This document shows, in pieces, positions 42,573 through 52,252 of a stretch of 64,000 bases of DNA (position 1 is the stretch's first letter; each line of letters opens with the position of its first letter). Made by a program: the position numbers and the translations under genes. Location: the NCBI RefSeq assembly GCF_900177705.1, contig NZ_FXBA01000008.1, forward strand, positions 82,920 through 146,919, given 5' to 3'. A model generated the notes under the pieces. The model saw nothing but the letters and a program-made list of their open reading frames with translations. It did no database searches and was not told the origin of the DNA. Source of the DNA: Fibrobacter sp. UWB15. Its GTDB lineage: Bacteria > Fibrobacterota > Fibrobacteria > Fibrobacterales > Fibrobacteraceae.

Positions 42573-43244
42573 TTAAAACGATAACCAGCCGGTATCAAGG
42601 CCCGTCACGGGCTCAATGCGCTTCACATTCTTCTGCGCATCAGCAACCACGGCCATTCCCGTCAGATAATTCATCCAACGTTGCGGCGTAAAGGTCATCT
42701 TGCAAAAGTGCGTAAGGCAAGGCACAATCCAGGCGTCATGCGTCGCAAAAATGTTAAAGCGGACGTAGCCTTTTTCAAGCATCATCGCAAGCATTTCTTC
42801 GGAACGCGCGGCCAGAGGCGCAAACGCTTCTTTATCGCCGCGTGGTTTACCAGCAGTTTCATTTTGCAGCCACTGGCAAATACCTTCGTAAAAACCGGCG
42901 CGTAAGACCTTGGTGTATTCATCGTAATCTTGAACAAAGTATTCTGCGAGGCAATCAAGCGGCTGCACTTGCGGATTTTCGACACCGCGTCCAAGGCCAA
43001 TATTCAAAGCCGTTTCAACGCAGCGCCCCACCGGGCTCGAAAAGAAACTCATATCGCCCTCGGCAGGAATGCACTTGCCAAGCGACAGGGCCTGCTCGCG
43101 CCCACGCTCCGTAAGGCCCACATGCGCACCAAAGTCAGGATCCTCAGGAGTTATATGCCTGCGTTCCCCGTGACGAATCAAAAGGAATACGCGTTCGTCA
43201 GCGGCAAGGGATTCAAAAAACTTCGCAACCGGTACAAATTCCAT
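42573..43244 (-). CDS. Histidine phosphatase superfamily protein
   Basis: 223 residues. The catalytic RHG motif is LIRHGERRH near residue 23-28, and a second conserved His appears in ATHDAWIVP. Phosphoglycerate-mutase-like phosphatases hydrolyse diverse phosphoesters; the substrate is unknown. It begins directly after the PAP2 phosphatase gene, sharing an operon with it. Confidence 0.82.
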   Translation of the reverse strand: MEFVPVAKFFESLAADERVFLLIRHGERRHITPEDPDFGAHVGLTERGREQALSLGKCIPAEGDMSFFSSPVGRCVETALNIGLGRGVENPQVQPLDCLAEYFVQDYDEYTKVLRAGFYEGICQWLQNETAGKPRGDKEAFAPLAARSEEMLAMMLEKGYVRFNIFATHDAWIVPCLTHFCKMTFTPQRWMNYLTGMAVVADAQKNVKRIEPVTGLDTGWLSF

Positions 43245-43814
43245 CTAAGCCCCGACACCGATCGCCGCAAGAACAGTCGGCGAGCAAAGAACCCAGATTA
43301 CATTCGCAATTGCAAAACTTAAAACGCCCAGCAAGAAACCGCAAATAATATCCGTGAGCCAGTGCACGCCAAAGTACACGCGCAAAAGTCCCCATGTGAG
43401 TGGCAAGAGCATCATGATCCAGCCGTACTGCGGCACCACATAAAACACCGCCGAGGCCACCGCCAGGTTGTTCATCGTGTGTCCCGACGGAAAGCTGTAC
43501 TTGTCAAGCGGCGGAACCTCCGCTTTAATCTGTGGATTGGCCGCAAAGGGCCTCGGCCGCTTGGTAGAAAGCTTTACGCCCTCGTACAAGCCAAGCGATA
43601 CCACCACCGCTACCAAAGCCTGCGCCAAAATCGGCCAAAACGCCGACCAGCCCAAATGCAAAAAGAGCACCAGTGCAAAAATGCCCCAAATGTAGCCGTC
43701 GCCCAGGCGCACGTAAAACTTGAGGAACTTCGTCGTCTTCGCGGAAAAATGCCGGTTCGTCCAATAGACCGAAACCCGGTTGTCAAACTCTGCAATTTTC
43801 TTGAACATTTGCAT
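43245..43814 (-). CDS. PAP2-family membrane phosphatase
   Basis: 189 residues with about five membrane helices. The three PAP2 motifs are present: KLSTKRPRP (KxxxxxxRP), FPSGHT (PSGH) and RVYFGVHWLTD (RxxxxxHxxxD). Likely substrates are lipid or undecaprenyl phosphates on the periplasmic face. Immediately upstream of the histidine phosphatase gene, stop and start adjacent. Confidence 0.9.
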   Translation of the reverse strand: MQMFKKIAEFDNRVSVYWTNRHFSAKTTKFLKFYVRLGDGYIWGIFALVLFLHLGWSAFWPILAQALVAVVVSLGLYEGVKLSTKRPRPFAANPQIKAEVPPLDKYSFPSGHTMNNLAVASAVFYVVPQYGWIMMLLPLTWGLLRVYFGVHWLTDIICGFLLGVLSFAIANVIWVLCSPTVLAAIGVGA

Positions 43815-43837
43815 AAATTTAGAAATCCTACAGTTCC

Positions 43838-44968
43838 TTAAAACTCCCGTTCCAGCCAGCGAGACAGGAATACATCATAAACTTGGTATTCCTGTTTTTC
43901 TTTGGATTCAAGCGTCAACAGCAATTCCTTTTCTTGCAAGGATTCTGCCGCACGGCGAGCGTTCGTGGAGCTACCAATGTTGTATTTCTTCAAAAACACG
44001 GTTGATGTCAGCTTACTCACGCTACCTTCTTTTGCAACGGCCACCAAAAGCAACCATTGCTGACGAGTAAGGAGTTCTCGGTACTGCAAAAAGTAATCGG
44101 ATTCTCTTTCTAGAATCCTGTTTGCGGCATTTTTCACCACATCAATAGTCACGTTGCCACCGACAGCAAACACTTCGTTGCAAAGGGTCTGGGTATAAAA
44201 TGTGTGGCGACGCGTCCACTCCAAAATCCAATCAACAGCACCGGCATCAATCGTTCTTCCCACCTCGGAAAAATGGCCCCGAATAAATTCAGCATACTTA
44301 TCGGAATCGATTTTTCCAAGTGTCAGCAGTTTGGTGCTAGAAAAGAACGGACGACCCGCACTTGTAAACATTTCGGCCATCAACTTCTTCTTACTGCCAC
44401 AGAATATAAAACGAATGTTTTGCATAGACTGCGTATAAGTTCTAAGCAAGGCTTCGGCTGTCTTTTCGGGATACTCCGTAATTTGTTGGAATTCGTCAAA
44501 CGCCAACACAACCGGCTTTTCGCGGGTATTCAAAAATTCAAGCAGACTTTTGAGAGTCCATTCCTTTTCCGAAACGGTTCCGTAGTTAAACCGCAACTGC
44601 GGCGAACCCGAAATGGAATCATAAGTAAGCGTGGGGCGAAGCGTCTTCAAAAAAGTTACGAACCCTTTGCCAATAGATGTCTTTTCAGGAAATTTGATCA
44701 GGATGGCTTCTGCCAGGGTCTTGGTAAAATCTTCCAAGGTCAACGTCGCGAATATGTCAACATAGAGAGTTTCGTAATTCAGGCGCCGACGCTTCATTTC
44801 GGCAAAGGTATGCAAAATCAATCCCGTCTTTCCGTACTTACGCGGAGAGACCAGTGTCGTATCGGCACCGTTCTGAATATTCAATATAATAGCGGCAGTT
44901 TCGTCATCTCTGTCGCAGAAATAGGCCGGCGATTTATACCCTTTGACAATGAACGGATTTTCTTGCAT
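43838..44968 (-). CDS. AAA-type ATPase of the archaeal-ATPase-like (STAND/MNS) group
   Basis: 376 residues. Walker A-like SPRKYGKTGL, Walker B VLAFDEFQQI, sensor-like FIFCGSKKKLM and a C-terminal winged-helix region (YLLQ..RQQWLLLVAVAKE type). The family includes DUF234-linked and 'archaeal ATPase' proteins, often of unknown function and sometimes in mobile or conflict contexts. Monocistronic; its promoter region has a very large perfect inverted repeat at 44993-45033. Confidence 0.78.
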   Translation of the reverse strand: MQENPFIVKGYKSPAYFCDRDDETAAIILNIQNGADTTLVSPRKYGKTGLILHTFAEMKRRRLNYETLYVDIFATLTLEDFTKTLAEAILIKFPEKTSIGKGFVTFLKTLRPTLTYDSISGSPQLRFNYGTVSEKEWTLKSLLEFLNTREKPVVLAFDEFQQITEYPEKTAEALLRTYTQSMQNIRFIFCGSKKKLMAEMFTSAGRPFFSSTKLLTLGKIDSDKYAEFIRGHFSEVGRTIDAGAVDWILEWTRRHTFYTQTLCNEVFAVGGNVTIDVVKNAANRILERESDYFLQYRELLTRQQWLLLVAVAKEGSVSKLTSTVFLKKYNIGSSTNARRAAESLQEKELLLTLESKEKQEYQVYDVFLSRWLEREF

Positions 44969-44992
44969 AAAGACCTCTCTATACTAATATAC

Positions 44993-45033
44993 AAAAATTG
45001 CCTAAAATAGGCAACCTATTTTAGGCAATTTTT
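44993..45033. repeat. Perfect 19-bp inverted repeat between the ATPase gene and ackA
   Basis: Arms 44993-45011 and 45015-45033 are fully complementary with a CAA spacer; each arm contains TTGCCTA and TAGG so smaller palindromes are nested inside. It lies 25 bases upstream of the ATPase start and 100 upstream of ackA. It could be an operator, a transcribed hairpin or a residue of a small palindromic element. Confidence 0.7.
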
Positions 45034-45132
45034 CAAAGTCGACCCAAAACGGCCATTTTTCCCGCCCCCAAAGCCAGCGGCCCCCTAAAATGCTATTTTT
45101 TCTCCCATAATCAATTACCAAGGTTTTTTAAT

Positions 45133-46305
45133 ATGCGCGTACTCGTTCTTAATTGCGGCAGCTCCTCGGTCAAGTTCGCCGTTATCGACACCCAGACCAA
45201 AGAATCCATCTCCAGCGGCCTCGTCGAAAATATCGGCGTGAACGGCCACGTGAAGGCCAAGGGCCCCGAAGGCAACATCGACTTCAATTTCGACTGCCCG
45301 ACCCACGCCGAAGCCGTTGCCGAGGTACAGAAGTTCCTCGCCGAACAGAAGCTCACCGACACCATCGAAGCCATCGGCCACCGTGTGGTGCACGGCGGCA
45401 AGTACGTCAAGAGCGAGCGCGTCACGCAGGAAGTCATCGACTACATCCGTAGCATTACCCTGTTCGCCCCGCTCCACGAACCGGCACACGCTACCGGTAT
45501 GGAATGCGCCACCAAGTTCTTCCCGGGCCTCCCGCAGGTCGCCGTGTTCGACACCGCCTTCCACCAGACCATGCCGCGCAAGGCTTACCTCTACGGCATC
45601 CCCTACAAGTTCTACGAAGAAGACAAGATCCGCCGCTACGGCGCACACGGCACAAGCCACCGCTTTGTGACCGGCGAAGCCGCCAAGATTCTCGGCAAAA
45701 AGCCGGAAGACTGCTGCTTCATCACGGCTCACCTCGGTAACGGTTCCAGCTGCTCCGCCATTTTGAACGGCCAGTGCGTTGACACCACCATGGGCTTCAC
45801 CCCGCTCGAGGGCCTCATCATGGGCACCCGCTCCGGCTCCCTTGACCCGGCCATCCTCTTCTTCATCAGCAAAAAATACGGCTACGACATTGACCGCCTC
45901 GACAAGCTCGTGAACAAGGAATCGGGCCTGCTCGGCCTCTCCGGACTCTCTAACGACATGCGCACCCTGACGCAGGCCGCAAGCGAAGGCCACGTGGGTG
46001 CACAGATCGCCCTCGAAACATTCGCCTACAGGCTCACCCGCGAAATCGGCGGCATCGCCATGGCTCTCCCCCGCATCGACGCGCTCGTATTCACCGGCGG
46101 TATCGGCGAGAACAGCAAGCTCGTCCGCAAGATGGCCATGGACAACCTCAAGATTCTCGGCTACCAGATCGACGAAGCCCGCAACGAAAAGAACGGCAAG
46201 GAATCCGGCCACATCATCAGTAAGGACGGCACCCCGACCGCCATGGTCGTTGCAACGAACGAAGAACTTCTCATCGCCCTCGACACCGAAGCGCTGGTGA
46301 AGTAG
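45133..46305 (+). CDS. ackA: Acetate kinase
   Basis: 390 residues. The N-terminal VLNCGSSSVKFAV is the acetate kinase signature 1 and FGAHGTSHRFVT-like YGAHGTSHRFV is signature 2; ITAHLGNGSS, VFTGGIGEN and RSGSLDPAI are also conserved. It interconverts acetyl phosphate plus ADP with acetate plus ATP, the last step of fermentative ATP formation. No pta gene is beside it. High G+C and strong codon bias suggest high expression. Confidence 0.96.
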   Translation: MRVLVLNCGSSSVKFAVIDTQTKESISSGLVENIGVNGHVKAKGPEGNIDFNFDCPTHAEAVAEVQKFLAEQKLTDTIEAIGHRVVHGGKYVKSERVTQEVIDYIRSITLFAPLHEPAHATGMECATKFFPGLPQVAVFDTAFHQTMPRKAYLYGIPYKFYEEDKIRRYGAHGTSHRFVTGEAAKILGKKPEDCCFITAHLGNGSSCSAILNGQCVDTTMGFTPLEGLIMGTRSGSLDPAILFFISKKYGYDIDRLDKLVNKESGLLGLSGLSNDMRTLTQAASEGHVGAQIALETFAYRLTREIGGIAMALPRIDALVFTGGIGENSKLVRKMAMDNLKILGYQIDEARNEKNGKESGHIISKDGTPTAMVVATNEELLIALDTEALVK

Positions 46306-46427
46306 GAAGTTAGAAGTAGACAGTAGGCAGTGGCCCTCTGGGTCTATCTGCCATGTCACCTGAATATAAAAGAGGCTCCGCATTGCGGAGCCTTTACTGT
46401 CTACTTCCTACAGACTACTGTCTACTA
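46301..46427. repeat. Degenerate GTAGACA/GTAGGAA heptamer repeats flanking a terminator
   Basis: AGTAGACAGTAGG-like repeats at 46313-46328 and an inverted copy at 46396-46427 bracket GGCTCCGC-ATT-GCGGAGCC (46374-46392), a bidirectional terminator for ackA and the convergent surface protein gene. A similar repeat lies at 56123-56153. Confidence 0.7.
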
Positions 46428-49130
46428 TTTAATCGTCCAAGTCTGCTTGTTCACTTGCAGTATCTTTCTGCCCTGCACCTGAGCGGCTGCGTTACGCACG
46501 TCAGCTTCGCTGACCGGGAGTTTGGCCTTCCACATCACGCGGCCCTGCATATCGAACAGGGCGACTGCGCCACGGTTTGCAAGGATAGCGTTCTGCCAGT
46601 TCATCTTCGGAGCAGCGACAATCGTCGAACCAATAGAAGTCTTGGGGTCCGCACTCAGCATCACGCGAAGAATGAAGGAACTGGAATCCTGAGCATCATG
46701 GGCAATGACGGTGAACGGAACTGCAGTGCCCGATTCGAGGGTCAAATCCTTCTTGGTATTCACAATCATCAGGTTACCCTGAATCTCACAATCCACCTTA
46801 TTGGCCATGGTCTTGTTCGTCGATGCGGAATAGGTCAACGTATCGCCATCTGCATCTTTAAAGAAGACGCTCAAGTCAATGGTATCAAGCAACGTCGTCT
46901 TGGCACCCACAAACACCGTGTCGACAGTCTTTTTCGGTTCAGGCTTGTCGTTCACGCATTCAATGACCGCCGGGATTTCAAGATCCGTTCCCGCACCCTC
47001 GGCATCCTTGGCGGTCAAAATGATCTTGGCCTCGCCACAGGCATCCTTCATCGGCTTGACCTGCAGGTATCCGTTAGTAGCAATAACCGGGCTCGTGAGG
47101 CTATCGTCACTTCTGACAGAGAACGTCAGCTTGGTCACGGCGGTGCTATCGTCAGAGAACCAGCTCTGCATTTCAAGCTTGCTGTAGTTCACTACCTTGA
47201 AATCTTCTAACAGTGCAGCAAGGCGGGTGCCCACCGTATCGGCAACGCCTTCCTTAACAACCGGCGCCCTGTTCCTGTACACGACATTGAGCGTCACCAA
47301 TGCCGGTGCAGAGGTATCGCCTTCGGCATTCACGACAACATAGACAAACACGTCCTCCCCTTCTTCTTTGGGAGCATTGTAGGTGAACGAGCCGTCTTCG
47401 GCAAGCACGACCTCTCCATAAGTAGCCTGTTCAATCAAGATGGCCTTAAGTGTAGACTTGGCATTGTCGGGGTTCTTGTCGTTAGCAAGCACGCCCTTCT
47501 TCGCAGTAATAGCATTCACGGTATCCTGCAGAACTTCGTACGTGTCTGCATTGGCAACCGGCGGATCGTTCTCTGGAGTCACCATCACATAGAAAGACAC
47601 ACTTGCCGTATCCTTGCCATCGACTGCATACAAAGTCACCTTGGCCACGCCATTTACGTTAGCAACAGGTTCCAGGTCAATCACATGGTTTTCGCCAAAG
47701 GTACCGTACTTAGCCGTGACAACTCCACTAGACTTAACGAGCGGAGTCAAGAAACCAGTCACATCCGGGTCGACAAAGATCAAGCTGTCTTGCGGAATCG
47801 TGACAGACACCGGCTCAAAATCTTCAGCCAGTACGAGCGTATCGCTCAGTTTATAGACTTTTTCGCCAAGGGTAAGGGTTAAACCCGGAGCGATACCGAC
47901 AATCAGCGGGTCATCCACGTTAGTCACCGTAATCACGACATTAGCCACATTGCCCGCTACAGGTTCTTCGGTCTTGGTTTCAATCAGGCGATAGGTGAAG
48001 GTATCTGCGCCAAAGAAGTTTTCATCCGGAATGTAGGTGAATGCACCCGTCGAATCAAAAGTCAAGGAGCCATGCTTCGTTTTTGAAACAAGTTCAGCCT
48101 TGAAGTCCGTTCCTCCATCGGGATCGTAGTCGTTTGCCAAAACACCCGTCAAGATGGTAGACTTGGTCAGCTTGACTTCTTCCTTGACAGTATAGGCATC
48201 ATTTACAGCAACCGGCGGATTTTCGCGGTCAACCGTAGCAATCGCAAATTCATAGACCACCGACTTTTTCGTGGGATCGGTAGCCGTAATGGTGACAGTC
48301 GTAGAACCCACCGGATTCGACTTCGTAATCAAATTGAGTTTTTTTGTCTTTTTGTAAAGCGTATCAGCAAGCAAAACGAGCTTTGAATCATCAATTTCTA
48401 CCACATAAGCGAGTTCGTCTTCGTCAGCATCGACAAACACCTTGGTAAGGTCGAGTTTCAAGGTATCACCTTCATTCAGAACCACTTCGTCGCCAGCAGC
48501 AAAGCCAGCGCCAAGTTCCGGAGCATGCTGTTCGCAATTGGATCCCAGCCATACTGCAGAAACCGATATAGTATTCGTTGTTCCGTAGTCAGCCACAAAG
48601 GCCTGCTTGTAACCAAACTGGAGAGCCTGTTGCTTGGTAAGGTCCAAGGCCTTTACGGCACCCCATCCTTCCTGTTCCAAATCCGCGAACGCAATAAAGG
48701 TCGTCGTCATTTTTGTTGCGGCCGGAATCATTGCACCGTAAAAGTCGTAATCCTTAATGGTCGACTGCTTGAATTCCAGTCTGAACGGGACTTCTGCGGT
48801 ATAAGTCAGACATACGCCTGCATAATCTTCGAGCGAAATCACGCCGTTGCTTTTTGCCCATGCAAAACCCATACCGGCAGCGCTACTTGTATTCGTCTTG
48901 CTCACAGACAAAGTAAGCACTTTGCTTTTGTCCGTCGCCGTGGTAAGCGTAGCCTTTGCGCCAGCCGCTTCAGCTGCGGTAGCCTTTGCATCGGGGTAAG
49001 AATACCAGCCGTTCACCGGAGGCACCGTACCGTTTCCATCTGCCGCACTCCACACCGTTGCAGAAGCAGCATAGGCAGAACCTGCCAAGGCGCACAACGC
49101 GCCCATCCACGAAATCATTTTTTTCACCAT
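46425..49130 (-). CDS. Large secreted cadherin-like repeat protein with C-terminal sorting-type tail
   Basis: 901 residues from ATG 49130, which has GAGG 6 bases upstream (an earlier ATG at 49145 lacks a site). Signal peptide LCALAGSAYA. Residues about 25-200 form a jelly-roll-like domain reminiscent of carbohydrate-binding modules. Then come several cadherin/VCBS-like repeats with the typical VNDAYTVKEE...LANDYDPDGG and DTFTYRLIE or DVFVYVV motifs, often Asp-rich and probably Ca2+-binding. The last 50 residues (ALFDMQGRVMWKAKLP to the end) resemble type IX secretion C-terminal domains. A surface or secreted adhesion protein is likely. Confidence 0.8.
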   Translation of the reverse strand: MVKKMISWMGALCALAGSAYAASATVWSAADGNGTVPPVNGWYSYPDAKATAAEAAGAKATLTTATDKSKVLTLSVSKTNTSSAAGMGFAWAKSNGVISLEDYAGVCLTYTAEVPFRLEFKQSTIKDYDFYGAMIPAATKMTTTFIAFADLEQEGWGAVKALDLTKQQALQFGYKQAFVADYGTTNTISVSAVWLGSNCEQHAPELGAGFAAGDEVVLNEGDTLKLDLTKVFVDADEDELAYVVEIDDSKLVLLADTLYKKTKKLNLITKSNPVGSTTVTITATDPTKKSVVYEFAIATVDRENPPVAVNDAYTVKEEVKLTKSTILTGVLANDYDPDGGTDFKAELVSKTKHGSLTFDSTGAFTYIPDENFFGADTFTYRLIETKTEEPVAGNVANVVITVTNVDDPLIVGIAPGLTLTLGEKVYKLSDTLVLAEDFEPVSVTIPQDSLIFVDPDVTGFLTPLVKSSGVVTAKYGTFGENHVIDLEPVANVNGVAKVTLYAVDGKDTASVSFYVMVTPENDPPVANADTYEVLQDTVNAITAKKGVLANDKNPDNAKSTLKAILIEQATYGEVVLAEDGSFTYNAPKEEGEDVFVYVVVNAEGDTSAPALVTLNVVYRNRAPVVKEGVADTVGTRLAALLEDFKVVNYSKLEMQSWFSDDSTAVTKLTFSVRSDDSLTSPVIATNGYLQVKPMKDACGEAKIILTAKDAEGAGTDLEIPAVIECVNDKPEPKKTVDTVFVGAKTTLLDTIDLSVFFKDADGDTLTYSASTNKTMANKVDCEIQGNLMIVNTKKDLTLESGTAVPFTVIAHDAQDSSSFILRVMLSADPKTSIGSTIVAAPKMNWQNAILANRGAVALFDMQGRVMWKAKLPVSEADVRNAAAQVQGRKILQVNKQTWTIK

Positions 49131-49290
49131 AATTGACCTCTTCATGATTTCCCAATTTTATCCATCATTACAAATCTATATTCTATTAGTTAATAATGCA
49201 ACTTGGAACAATGTGTTTCTAAGGCTTTTTTGTCCATGAGTGTAAACTTTCGTAAACGAACTAGAATCGCTAGTCCGTTCTCTAATATCG

Positions 49291-51120
49291 TTATCCCAAT
49301 GAGTCAAGTTCTTCGTAGCGTTCGTAAGCTTTCTCGAGTTCGGCTTCGCGGTCAGAAATCTCTTTCTGGAGTTCCACTATACGGGTAGCATTGGTGAACA
49401 CTTCGGGCTTGGAAAGTTCCGTCTGGCGTTCGGCAATTTCGCTTTCCAATTTTTCGATTTTTTCGGGCAATGCGGCGTATTCGCGCTCCTCGTTGTAACT
49501 ACGCTTTTTCTTTTTTACTGCCGTCGCCCCGGTACTCTGAGACGGCGCCGCACCAGGATTCTGCGCGGCTCTCGCCTGCTTTTCAGCTTCTTTTTCGGCG
49601 GCGATGCGAGCCGCATTGGCGGCTTCCTTATCGCGGACTTTTTTCTTGGCTTCGTAGTCGCTGTAACCGCCTACCGATTCAAAAACGTTACCGCCGTCTT
49701 CGATTGCGAGAATGCTCGTCGCAACGGAATCCAGAAAGGCGCGGTCGTGACTTACAGTAAGCACGGTTCCCTTGTAGTCCGCCAGGAGTTCCGCGAGCAA
49801 GTCCAAGGTTTCCATGTCCAGGTCGTTGGTCGGTTCGTCCAGCACGAGCACGTTACTCGGGTGACTGAACAGGCACGCGAGTAACAGGCGGTTGCGTTCT
49901 CCGCCACTCAAGGCGCTGATCGGGCCACGGGCGCGATCTGCCGAAAAAAGGAAGTCTTGCAGATAACTTAACACGTGGCGTTTGACTCCATTCAGCATCA
50001 CATACTGCTGGCCGTCTGCAATGTTTTCCACAAGCGATTTGTCTTCGCGAAGGCGGGTACGCATCTGGTCAAAATAAGCAACCTGCAAGTTAGTCCCCAG
50101 GCGAATGTCGCCGGTATCGGGCTTAAGTTCTCCCAAAATCAAGCGCAGAAGCGTCGTCTTCCCCGAGCCATTAGGGCCTACGATTCCGATGCGGTCTCCG
50201 CGGGAAACTTCAGTCGAAAGTCCGTTGATGAGAGGCGCGCCGTCGTAAGAATAGCTCACGTCGGTAAGGCGCGCCACCAGGCGCCCCGAACGGTCCGCCT
50301 CGGTAATCTGCATGTTCACGTTGCCCGTTCGGGTGCGGCGCGCTGCACGCTCCTCGCGCATTTTAATGAGCGCGCGCACGCGGCCCTCGTTCCGGGTCCG
50401 CCTCGCCTGGATTCCCTTGCGAATCCAGACTTCTTCTTCGGCCAGGCGCTTGTCGAAAAGTGCATTCGCCTTGTCTTCTTCGGCCAAAGCCTGGTCGCGG
50501 AACTGCACAAACTTGTCATACGGAAAGTCCCAGCTGCGAACGCGCCCGCGGTCCAAGTCGAAAATACGGGTAGCCACACGGCGCACAAAGGTGCGGTCAT
50601 GGCTTACAAAAAGCAAGGCGCAATTCAGGCGGGTCACGATTCCCTCGAGCCACTGGATAGCCGGAATGTCCAAATGGTTGGTCGGTTCATCCAACAACAA
50701 CAGGTCAGGATCTTGCGCCAACGCCTGTGCAAAAAGCGTACGGCGTTTTTGACCACCGCTCAAACTGTCGTAAAGGGCCTCGGGATCGATTCCCGTCTTT
50801 CCCAAAATCGCCTCGGCATGGGTATCGTGGGTCCCGTCTTGCATCACCCCCGCCATGACTACATCGCGGACCGTACCCTCGATATGGGCCGGAATTTCCT
50901 GAATCATGCGGGAAATCTTGAGACCGGTCTTTTTTACGATTTCCCCTGCCTGCACCTCGACGTCCCCGGAAAGCACCTTCAAAAGCGTACTCTTTCCGCA
51001 ACCGTTACGGCCCACCAGGCAAATCCGGTCACCCGCTTCGATATCAAAGTTTACGTTGTCAAGTAAGGGGGCATTCGCCCCTATGCGTAAAAGGAGATTT
51101 TGAGCAGAAAGAATCGGCAT
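49291..51120 (-). CDS. ABC-F family ATPase (Uup/EttA-like)
   Basis: 609 residues with two ABC domains. Domain 1: GRNGCGKST, LSGGQKRR, LLLLDEPTNHLD. Domain 2: GPNGSGKTT, LSGGERNR, VLVLDEPTNDLD. The inter-domain linker (about 235-285) is rich in Arg/Glu, and the C-terminal 100 residues form a charged coiled coil as in Uup. No membrane segments, so it acts on ribosomes or nucleic acids, not in transport. The exact subfamily is not certain. Confidence 0.9.
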   Translation of the reverse strand: MPILSAQNLLLRIGANAPLLDNVNFDIEAGDRICLVGRNGCGKSTLLKVLSGDVEVQAGEIVKKTGLKISRMIQEIPAHIEGTVRDVVMAGVMQDGTHDTHAEAILGKTGIDPEALYDSLSGGQKRRTLFAQALAQDPDLLLLDEPTNHLDIPAIQWLEGIVTRLNCALLFVSHDRTFVRRVATRIFDLDRGRVRSWDFPYDKFVQFRDQALAEEDKANALFDKRLAEEEVWIRKGIQARRTRNEGRVRALIKMREERAARRTRTGNVNMQITEADRSGRLVARLTDVSYSYDGAPLINGLSTEVSRGDRIGIVGPNGSGKTTLLRLILGELKPDTGDIRLGTNLQVAYFDQMRTRLREDKSLVENIADGQQYVMLNGVKRHVLSYLQDFLFSADRARGPISALSGGERNRLLLACLFSHPSNVLVLDEPTNDLDMETLDLLAELLADYKGTVLTVSHDRAFLDSVATSILAIEDGGNVFESVGGYSDYEAKKKVRDKEAANAARIAAEKEAEKQARAAQNPGAAPSQSTGATAVKKKKRSYNEEREYAALPEKIEKLESEIAERQTELSKPEVFTNATRIVELQKEISDREAELEKAYERYEELDSLG

Positions 51121-51174
51121 GGTTAAAATTTAGAATATTGTGTTTTCCCAATAAATTTTATTATAATTAGAAAT

Positions 51175-52134
51175 ATGAAAACTTTTTCGTTGTCAAATCG
51201 TTTAGCAGTCATTCTCCTGGCCAGCTCCTTTGCTGTCTCCAGTGTCTTTGCACAGGGAGACTTTGAAGGCTCCGGTGAAGTGCCCGACCCGAACTGCGTA
51301 GGCGACGGCTGCGGTTTCGTATCCGCCGACCAGGCCGAACAAAACGAAGAAAGCGCCAATTACTCTTACGACGATAACAGCTCTGCCGCAAATAGTTCCG
51401 CCGAAGAACCCTGGCCCGATTCCACGGAACAGGCATCCGCCGACAGTACCGAAAACGAAGTGGCCACCGCCAACATCGATGAAGAAGACGAAGAAACTCC
51501 GCATTATATCGAAGAAAACGCCGCCGAATACCGCGCCCGCAAAGAAGGATTCTCGAAGGGCGTGCAATTCGGCATTCGCGCCGCCGCCGGCGTAAGCAAG
51601 AGCTTCGGCAAACACGCAAGCGACTGGAACCTGGGCCCCGAATTTGGCGGCGGCCTTATGGCAAGGCTCCCCTTGGGCAGAACTTTCGCCGTCGCAACCG
51701 AATTGGACTTCTCCTACCGCCTCTACAGCTACGAGAGCAAGTCCGACTACGGCAAGAACGAGGCAAGCATCAACGAATCCCTTTTTGAAATCCCGGTCAT
51801 GGGCCAGTTCATCTTTGATGAAGACGGCTTCTTTATTGGTCTTGGCGTCAACCTCGGACTCAAGATGAGCGGAGACTCCGAATTCAAGCAGACCATCAAA
51901 TTCGAAGGCGAGACATCCAAGGACAAGCGCCCCAACACCGTCCCTACCGTCGGTGTCGAAATCGGCGGGCTCTTCGATATCGGCTATGTCGTCAACCGCT
52001 GGCTGGTGCTGGACCTCCGCGCTGTACAGAACTTGACCAACCTGTTGGATCTGGATTTGATCGCCGAATCCACTCTAATGCATTCAAAACTTTACACAAT
52101 GCACATTACTTTGGGCGCCACACTCCTGCTCTAA
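51175..52134 (+). CDS. Outer-membrane beta-barrel protein (paralogue 1)
   Basis: 319 residues. Signal peptide (SSFAVSSVFAQ), then a low-complexity acidic linker rich in Glu, Ser, Asn and Asp (about 30-115), then a beta-barrel from GVQFGIRAAAGVSKSFG onward with the ending TMHITLGATLLL. The barrel resembles the porT/OMP_b-brl_2 family. The linker may extend into the periplasm. The gene at 52253 has the same layout, so this is a tandem duplication. Confidence 0.75.
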   Translation: MKTFSLSNRLAVILLASSFAVSSVFAQGDFEGSGEVPDPNCVGDGCGFVSADQAEQNEESANYSYDDNSSAANSSAEEPWPDSTEQASADSTENEVATANIDEEDEETPHYIEENAAEYRARKEGFSKGVQFGIRAAAGVSKSFGKHASDWNLGPEFGGGLMARLPLGRTFAVATELDFSYRLYSYESKSDYGKNEASINESLFEIPVMGQFIFDEDGFFIGLGVNLGLKMSGDSEFKQTIKFEGETSKDKRPNTVPTVGVEIGGLFDIGYVVNRWLVLDLRAVQNLTNLLDLDLIAESTLMHSKLYTMHITLGATLLL

Positions 52135-52252
52135 AAATTTTCGGGAATTTCCGTTACGTCTCAGCTAAGTAAAAAAAATTTTCAGCACCATTTTTACCCG
52201 CTTAAATTATTTTATAGGCGGGATTTACGTGCTCTTTTATTATAATTAGACT

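Noticed and set aside
45115..46383. Long minus-strand reading frame opposite ackA
   Set aside because: The plus-strand frame is an unmistakable full-length acetate kinase; the antisense frame comes from its codon bias.
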